Source: Halisarca cf. caerulea
Lineage: Eukaryota; Porifera; Demospongiae; Chondrillida; Halisarcidae
NCBI GenBank assembly: GCA_963170055.1
Contig: CAUJGJ010000258.1
Span: 928,601-951,100, forward strand
DNA: 22,500 bases
Direction of reading: 5' to 3'
Of the stretch, positions 10,801-20,800 are shown piece after piece. Under the pieces are notes generated by a model that ran no database searches, was not told where the DNA came from, and worked only from the letters and a program-made list of their open reading frames with translations. The number at the start of each line of letters is the position of its first letter. The stretch's first letter is position 1. Position numbers and translations under genes: made by a program.

Positions 10801-13800
10801 CGGTAAAACTCTAACAGTGTGAAAATTTCAACTTTCGTAGAATGCACAGTTTACTTGTTCGCAGTACAAATAAGCACTTCCAGTATGAACACATGACTTG
10901 CCATGATCAGTTCTCAAACCACATTAACAGCACAACACGAGAGAGGATTAGGTGACATGATTATCAATACATGTACAGAACACATGTCCTAACAGTGACT
11001 AACAAGGTAGGTTACTACATGGTTGGTTGGGTCAATCACTGGTCATGTCAACAACGGTGTAATCAATGTAGCTATACACATCGAAATTAGAAGATCTGTG
11101 TACTAGAGTGCAACGCAAATGACTTCTATGGTTGACAAGAAAGCACCACAGTTTCACTAAATGTGCACTGAATTTATCACCATCCACTGATGGTTTACCA
11201 CGCACAGATTTCACGGCAGGTACACTCACAGATGGCACAACAGGCACACACAGCCAGCACAACAGGCACACACAGCCAGCATAACAGGTACACTCACAGA
11301 TGGCACAACAGGCAAGCTTACAGGTGGCACAACAGACCAACTTACAGCTGTGGCTCCCGAGCTGTCCTGCAGATTCAGGGAGCGTCCATTCCTCAGACTG
11401 TCCTTCAGGTCTGCTAGCATTGTGTTTGGTACATTCCCTCTCAATTGCTGGAGCAGGTCATCCGTCAATCCTAGCAAAGTGTATATACATGCGAATACAT
11501 ACACTTCCTCTTGTCATAGGCAAACATGCATTTAAAGTACAATTTGTGTATTCGCAAATTCACACTTGCCCATAGCCCACTGAAATAATAAAATACGATG
11601 ATACAGTTGTACGTATGTATCTCTCTACACATAACGGACACTTTTAGAACTCAAAAAGAATTTGTTATCATATAATAAAGCTTATATAAAGAATTCCACT
11701 ATTCAAATACGTACTGCAAGTCGTTTATTAGTATAACAATCTATCTGGACCAATTAAAGTCTGCCATTATTGGGAGAGGTTTCCACAATTCGTGAATTGA
11801 TTGTACTGTATTGGTTGTGCGATGAACGTGATATTGATAGCTGTTTAGTGACAGTGAACTGTGTCAGTGACTGACATGGTACACTTGAGGGAGTCCGGAG
11901 AGCTGATTTCACACGATAAACAATAAAGTAGGACACACTCAAATACACGACAATTAGCTAGAAATAATGCCCAATTTCGGGGGAAAAATCAACACAATAC
12001 AATCAAACACAAAATAGTGAATACCATCCACAAATAGGGACTCAAATACCCACTGTAGCTCGTGCAGCATTGACTGCAGCCACACGATTATGTATGTACG
12101 TATTCTTTGTATGTGTACATACATACTGCGTATGTATACACAAAGGATGAATATTATAATAGTGTTATACGTATGTACACACATAAGATGTATACTGTAC
12201 ATGCATTGAGTGTGTGAGGACATGTGATCGGTCGTGTATCTCACTTGGTGCACATGTTCGTGATTTGGTTCGCACATCTGAGAACACAGACCACGCTACA
12301 AGCTTTCATAAACACGTTTACCACACAATGGGTTGTGTAAATAGTGCAGTACAACACAGTACACGCAACAGTGCAGTCTCACCTGCACAAGCATGTAGCC
12401 CCGCCTACAAGAGACCCCACCCACAGCAGCAAGAGACCACACCCACAGGGGTCTGTAGCACCTTAAGAGACTAGAGTCCCATACCAAGGAGACTGGAGCC
12501 CCACCCACAGGGGTCTGGAGCCCCACCCACAGTGGTCTGGAGCTCCACTCACAGGGGTCTGGAGCCCCACCCACAGGGGTCTGGAGCTCCACTCACAGGG
12601 GTCTGGAGCCCCACCCACAGGGGTCTGGAGCCCCACCCACAGGGGTCTGGAGCCCCACCCATAGGGGTCTGGAGCCCCACCCTGTAGCCCCACCCACAGA
12701 ACAATTGGGCCATACCCACAGAAGCGAGGAACTACACCCACAGGAGCATGTAGTCCCACCCACAAGAGACTGAAGCCCCACCCACAGGAGTGTGTGCCAA
12801 CCAGAAGTGTGTATGTACTATCCAGGAGTGTGTGCTAACCAGAAGTGTGTACTAATCAGGAGTGTGTGCTAACCTGGAGTGTGTGCTAACCAGGAGTGTG
12901 TGCTAACCAGGAGTGTGTGCTAACCAGGAGTGTGTGCCAACCAGAAGTGTGTGCTAACCAGGAGTGTGTGCTATCCAGGAGTGTGTGCTAACCAGAAGTG
13001 TGTATGTACTATCCAGGAGTGTGTGCTAACCAGGAGTGTGTGCTAACCAGGAGTGTGTGCTAACCAGGAGTGTGTATGTACTATCCAGGAGTGTGTGCTA
13101 ACCAGGAGTGTGTATGTACTATCCAGGAGTGTGTGCTAACCAGGAGTGTGTGCTAACCAGAAGTGTGTATGTACTATCCAGGAGTGTGTGCTAACCAGGA
13201 GTGTGTGCTAACCAGAAGTGTGTATGTACTATCCAGGAGTGTGTGCTAACCAGAAGTGTGTATGTACTATCCAGGAGTGTGTGCTAACCAGGAGTGTGTG
13301 CTAACCAGAAGTGTGTATGTACTATCCAGGAGTGTGTGCTAACCAGAAGTGTGTATGTACTATCCAGGAGTGTGTGCTAACCAGAAGTGTGTATGTACTA
13401 TCCAGGAGTGTGTGCTAACCAGGAGTGTGTGCTAACCAAGAGTGTGTGCTAACCAGAAGTGTGTACGTATGTATTATCCAGGAGTGTGTGCTAACCAGGA
13501 GTGTGTGCTAACCAAGAGTGTGTGCTAACCAGAAGTGTGTACGTATGTATTATCCAGGAGTGTGTGCTAACCAGGAGTGTGTGCTAACCAGGAGTGTGTG
13601 CTAACCAGAAGTGTGTATGTACTATCCAGGAGTGTGTGCTAACCAGGAGTGTGTGCTAACCAGGAGTGTGTGCTAACCAGGAGTGTGTGCTAACCAGGAG
13701 TGTGTACTAGACAGGAGGGTGCGCTAACAAGGAGTGCGTTCTAACCAGGAGTGTGCTAACCAGGAGTGTGCGCTAACCAGGTGTGCATGCTGAACTGGAA

Positions 13801-16800
13801 TGTTTGCTAATCAGGAGTGTGTGCCAACCAGGAGTGTGTGCCTGCCAACCAGGAGTGTGTCCCAACCAGGAGTGTGTGCTAATCAGGAGTGTGTGCTAAC
13901 CAGGAGTGCGTGCTGAACTGGAGTGTTTGCTAATCAGGAGTGTGTGCCAAACAGGAGTGTGTGCCTGCCAACCAGGAGTGTGTGCCAACCAGGAGTGTGT
14001 GCTATACAGAAGTGTGTACCAACCAAAGTGTGTGCTAATCAGGAGTGTGTGCTAACCAGGAGTGTGTGCTAACCAATTGTACTAAGAATGACTGTAATCC
14101 ACACTACAAACATACTGCATATGGGCACTCCACAAGATCTGTCATGCAACAGCGCTGCAATGCTCCAACTGAGTTCACAACCACTTCGTAAAATTCTCTT
14201 TCAACTCAAATTCAAAGAATGAAAAGCAAAGGGCGTTCTTCGGCCACTACAACCTACACACCTGATAAGGGGATGCCAAAAACGGTGCTGGAGCACCACA
14301 GAAGCCCCCGAGTGCAACATAATGCAGATGGGACACAAATGACGAGCATTCCACAACTAAAGCTGCCATAAAGTATGCTCGGCTGAGTGTGGCACACTAC
14401 ATCCACATCCACATGCAGCACCAGCAGCACACACTCCTCATTGGCACACACTTCTGATTAGCACACACTTCTGATTAGCACACACTCCTGGTTGGCACAC
14501 ACTTCTGGTTGGCACACACTCGATCCTGGTTAGCACACACTCCTGGTTAGCACACAGTTCTGGATAGCACACACTCCTACTACGTACATCCACATGCAAC
14601 ACCAGCAGCACACACTCCTGATTAGCACACACTTCTGGTTGGCACACACTTCTGGTTGGCACACACTCCTGGTTGGCACACACTCCTGGTTAGCACACAC
14701 TCCTGGTTGGCACACAGTTCTAGATAGTACACACTCCTACTACATCCACATGCAACACCAGCAGCAAACACATAAACACAATATACACACTACAGAGACC
14801 AAAAGAGAAAGAACAGGGAGAAGGTGCAGTGTTCTCCCCAGAAAAAAATCGAGGGATATGGGGTGTCGCGTGCTACCGCACATCTATGTGTGCCAATAAG
14901 CCACCTTCACAGTTCACTGTGAACATTGGCATAAGACAAATTGCTGCCAGCTTGCTGAGTTTGGGAAAGAGTCCTTGTGTGCATTCTGCCCATGAGCTTA
15001 CATGGTGACAGTTGCACAGTGTCAATCATCACTTGTTTGGCTTCATTTAATTATCACTTTTTAATACTATTACTATACAGTATTACAATAGTAATGTGTG
15101 TATAATCTAAATCCTGTACTTCTGTGACCTTGCTAGGTAATCACACAGGATATTGGAAGGCTTCTTTTAGTTTTGAAGGCGTATTGGGCCGATATGCCTT
15201 CAGCAAGGAAGGCATATTGGCCGATATGCCTTCAGCAAGGAAGGTGTATTGGGCCGATATGCCTTCAGCAAGGAAGGCGTATTGGGCCGATATGCCTTCA
15301 GCAAGGAAGGCGTATTGGGCCGATATGCTTTCAGCAAGGAAGGCGTATTGGGCCGATATGCCTTCAGCAAGGAAGGTGTATTGGGCCGATATGCCTTCAG
15401 CAAGGAAGGCGTATTGGGCCGATATGCCTTCAGCAAGGAAGGCGTATTGGGCCGATATGCCTTCAGCAAGGAAGGCGTATTGGGCCGATATGCCTCAATG
15501 TATGTGGGGAGAACCCTGAGGTGGGTGTATGGACATTAGAATACGCACTGTACATGCTTTCATTTTTGTGAGGTGAAACTTTCGCGGATCTTGGCCTTTA
15601 GCGATTTTCACATTTTTATATTCGTGGACAGCCATGTTTTGCCATTGCACAAGAGTCCGATCTAAATTTTCACAGGTGAAAAGTTTCGTGGATGGCTGAA
15701 AATTTGCGAAAGCTACAAAAGTTTAGTTACGCAAAAATCAAAGCGTGTATGATAAGCTCTTCCCAAGACACACCAAAAAAGGTCATGAAGATACATTTGC
15801 AGGCACGGAGTTCTCAGATGCTGTGCGGACATTCTTGAACCCTCCTACAGTCAGGAGTTGACAGTGCCCTCACCACAGAAAACTCCACCTTACAACGAGA
15901 CTTTCACAGATCCTGCAATTGCACTCAACACCACCTCGTGTGCAGTATTGAAACCAACACTGGCCATAAGCACTTCTGAATGCCAGTACTTGCTTAGTTT
16001 CCCATACTCACTGAGTACCACACTGTAAGTACATATACCTAGCTACATACATATGTACTGCACATACACTGTATATATATACATAAGTAATGCACACAAA
16101 CATTCCATATATCATGGCCTTGACCTCGGACAAACTTATATCTAACACAAAGTCGCAATCTTACAGTTATGTATGTACGTACGTATAAACCAGCCCTAAA
16201 CAAATAATTGCCACACATTAGCATGTATGTATGTGCAGCATCTCATCATGTTAGGGTTCCTTCGGTGCCAGTACAACACGAGGTACAGGTGCACACACTG
16301 TACGACAACAGGCCAAGGCCCACCGTGGGCAAGGCGGCTGGGCTGAAGGCGGTAGCCGTGACTTCGTGCTAGGACAGATGTCTAAATACGCGAGTACATA
16401 AAGCACACGGGCACACATGTACAGCGCAACACAGGCAAGCATGAGAATTACACACAACAAACATAATGCCTACAGATGACCATGCACAAAAGTGCCCTAA
16501 CTTTCGACATACATACAGTATTACACGTATACATGTGTATGGCAATTTCTGGGGGTTGGCACAGCTACATAATACACATACACAATTAGTAAAGCACAGA
16601 TTGTGTGTCCAAGTATGTAGATATAGAGCTGTGCGGTATCACAAATCATCAGTTTCGGTATGTATCCCCTCATTCTATCGCGGTATTACTATGATCACGG
16701 TATACTGAGTGCTGAAACCATAGACAATATCCAAATGAATCCTTGTCACACAGATTGAAATCATTCACAAACAATGGCCAGATATGCTCCTTTTGCACCC

Positions 16801-17046
16801 ATAGTCAGTGCTTCCACACTCGATAGTTTCAACGTACTAGTACTGATTTTGAAAAACATCATCAAAATTAAAATTTCATATCCTTTAAAAATATCATATT
16901 ATGTTTACTCCTAATACTGGTCTAACCTTAGAGAAATCACGGTATCACACAATATCACAGTACAGGAAAAAGTTGGCCGGTATCTGAATTTTGCACAAAT
17001 AATATTGCGGTATTACTATTTATTCGATATATTGCACAGCATTACA

Positions 17047-17100
<54 letters not shown>

Positions 17101-17145
17101 TATGTGTACTAGTGTGTGCATGTGTGTGTGTGTGTGTGTGTGTAC

Positions 17146-17178
<33 letters not shown>

Positions 17179-17182
17179 CGTG

Positions 17183-17243
<61 letters not shown>

Positions 17244-17267
17244 GAGCACGCGCGTGTGTGTGTGTGT

Positions 17268-17329
<62 letters not shown>

Positions 17330-17742
17330 ATACATACATATCTAAGCGCAGGTGTGTGTTTGCGGGTATGTTCTGTATCTAACCAAATAAAGTCTAGGTC
17401 TGAATGAAGACTGGGTTCATTTAATAACTGGAGCCGTCATAGTTACATAATGAAGACTGAGTCTCAGATAATAGCTACGTAGGTTGCAACTGAACACTGA
17501 ATTGAAACCAAAATGGCTGCTTCAATTAACAACAAACAGTCAATAGTTATCAATCCACTCGACTGCTCAGATGGTACTTTATCCTGGTTTCAACAAGAAC
17601 ATAGGTGGATTCGTCATACATGACTTCTGAAAGTTTTTCAGTTCAAATGAAGGTCCTGCCCCTTCAATGGCCGGGTCCATAGTGCCAAGAAAGCATATGC
17701 ATAATGAAGTACTGGGCCAATAGTCGGTCAAATATGGAATGT

Positions 17743-17815
<73 letters not shown>

Positions 17816-20800
17816 AAGAACTCCCACACACCTGATTCCAACATCTTGGTCTTCAATACATGCTTGATACTGCTGTCAGCGGCCACATCTATGGGCATGT
17901 GGTCATCATTGTTGGTGATGGTGAGAGTAGCTCCGCTTTCCATCAGTAGGTTCAGCATCTGGAGGTTGCCTGTGGCCGCAGCTGCGTGTAGAGGGGTCCA
18001 ACCTTCAATGTCTCGAGCCTCCAAATTTGCATTGTATTCAATGAGTACTTTAGCCAGGTCCTTTGTGTTTTCAATACAGCACTAGAGGGCAAGGGAACAT
18101 GGAGGGTAAGGATAGGTTGAGGGAACATGGAGGGTCAGGGAATATGGAGGGTGAAGGAACATGGAGGGTGAGGGAACATAGAGGGTAAGGGTAGGGTGAG
18201 GGAACATGGAGGGTAAGGGTAGGGTGAGGGAACATGGAGGGTGAAGGAGCATGGAGGGTGAGGGAGCATGGAGGGTGAAGGAACATGGAGGGTGAGGGAA
18301 CATAGAGGGTAAGGGAACATGGAGGGTGAGGGAGCATGGAGGGTGAGGGAACATGGAGGGTAAGGGAGCATGGAGGGTGAGTGAACATGGAGGGCAAGGG
18401 AACATGGAGGGTGAGGGAGCATGGAGGGTGAGGGAGCATGGAGGGTGAGGGAACATGGAGGGTAAGGGAACATGGAGGGTGAGGGAACATGGAGGGTGAG
18501 GGAGCATGGAGGGTAAAATAGAACATGGAGGGTGAGGATAGGGTGATGGAACATGGAGGGTGAGGGAACATGGAGGGTGAAGGAACATGGAGGGTGAGGG
18601 AACATAGAGGGTAAGGGTAGGGTGAGGGAACATGGAGGGTAAGGGTAGGGTGAGGGAACATAGAGGGTAAGGGAACATGGAGGTGAGGGAGCATGGAGGG
18701 TGAGGGAACATGGAGACATGGAGGGCAAGAGAACATGGAGGGTGAGGGAACATGGAGGGTGAGGGAACATGGAGGGTGAGGGAGCATGGAGGGTGAGGGA
18801 ACATGGAGGGTAAAGGGAACATAGAGGGTAAGGGAGCATGGAGGGTGAGTGAACATGGAGGGCAAGGGAACATGGAGGGTAAGGGAGCATGGAGGGTGAG
18901 GGAGCATGGAGGGTGAGGGAGCATGGAGGGTGAGGGAGCATGGAGGGTGAAGGAACATGGAGGGCAAGGGAACATGGAGGGTGAGGGAACATGGAGGGTG
19001 AGGGAGCATGGAGGGTAAAATAGAACATGGAGGGTGAGGATAGGGTGAGGGAACATGGAGGGTAAAGGGAACATAGAGGGTGAGGGTAGGGTGAGGGAAC
19101 ACGGAGGGTAAAATAGAACATGGAGGGTGAGGATAGGGTGAGGGAACATGGGGGGTAATGGGAACATGGTAGGCAAAAAGGGAACATCAAGGATAAAGGG
19201 AGGGTGAGAGATTATGGAGTAAAAGGGAAAGTTTGTGTGGGGGGGGGGGGGTTCTATTGCATAAAATATACTTGAGCAAAATAAGCTCACTTGAGGAAAA
19301 TTTGTGCACATTAACAGTTGCAAAGTAATAGAAAAAGGTTGTTAATACCACCAACCAATGTTGGGTATTGCACCATACATTCCAGCAGTGTAGCAATCCC
19401 ATAATACATATGACAAACATGTACAGTACATACAGTACATGCATATAGTATGTATAGCTTTGTATGTACATACGTACAATACACACAGTACATATAGTAC
19501 ATATGCACATACATATGTACAGTACATACAGTACATACAGTACATATGCACATACATATGTACATACATACAGTACATACAGTACATACAGTACATATCT
19601 ACATGTGTCATGGTGCGGGGGCGAAAGTTGGGTGGATCAAAGAGTATGGCGGGCTTACATCCACGATGTAGCCCTGCTACTCTGATGTAGCCCAGGTCAA
19701 GGGTCTTGTCAATCTCCTGCCAGCCAAAACCCATTCATGCCTCATTAATTAGTAGTTGTCAATTGTCACATTTTGCAGTGTTTTGCTTCACCATGACACA
19801 TAATAGTTGTATCCTGCCTTGGTGTGCTACAGCAGCCATAAAGTGCTAATTAATTGACCTCGGGCGCGCCAAGGCAGGATACAACTATTACTGTACATAC
19901 ATATATACAGTGCATACAGTACATATGTACACACACACATATAGTACATAGGGGCTCTCTGACCCCAAATATGGTTATCATTGTGTGATTTCCCTGACAG
20001 TGCATTCAATTTTTCCTTATTTCACATGGTTCAGATGTTTTGCAACATGGGCGTCGATTCTATTCAATTATTATTCAATATCATTGTATGCATATACAGT
20101 ACGTATGCATGGACTTCTGCTTTAATAATAACTTGTGAGTACGTACTCAACATACATGCTTCTGCTCAGGCAGTCCTCCAAGGTGGCAATCAAGCCAATC
20201 AATTCACAGCTAACACGTTTGATGACCTACTTTTAAGTGTACCTTCCAACCAAAAACATCAGCGAAGGCTTCTTTCGAGGTAATGAGACTAAACATGAGA
20301 CTAACAAAGTGTTTCACTCACAAAAAAACAGGCTTCGACAAAAGAATTTATTACTGTGATTTCAAATACCCTGGTCTCTGAAAAGTTAGAGGTGGTTGGC
20401 CATGAATTCTGCTGGTTGGACTGGACCATCTCTGACTGGTGTTGGCAGAACGCTCTACATACGTACATATGCACATACGCACATACGCATATACACACAT
20501 ACACACATACGCACATACACACATACGCACATACGCACATACGTACATACACACATACGCACAGTACAACCATATAAGGCACATACCATACACAAAGCAC
20601 ATATGTACAGTGCACATATATTGAATAGTACACGTGTACTCAAACACAAAGTGGGAAGTGTACATACACACAAATCGCACCTATGTGTGTAGGCAGGTAC
20701 CAGTAATGCTTCACAGAGTAGTGGTGATATTGTGAGCACTAAGAACCGTGAATTTCCTGCTTCGTGTACGCATGCACAAACAAACTTCGTTCCACGCACA

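Noticed and set aside
12395..15496. CRISPR-like array of regularly spaced repeats
   Set aside because: The units are contiguous with no unique spacers, in eukaryotic intron sequence: ordinary minisatellites.
15124..15571. Repeat protein with WADMPSARKAY units
   Set aside because: A 33-bp minisatellite open on both strands inside an intron; no bounding splice sites or homologue.
18071..19323. Minus-strand frames of 343-413 codons rich in Pro, Ser and His
   Set aside because: All three frames are open because the 17-bp unit has no stop in any phase. It lies directly upstream of a real acceptor, so it is intron.
20320..20455. Minus-strand exon with FEITVINSFVEAC resembling the PP1-docking region of PPP1R16
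   Set aside because: The docking motif spacing is wrong. The 22472-22500 exon already joins directly to 17832-18081, and this candidate would have to lie upstream of 22500.
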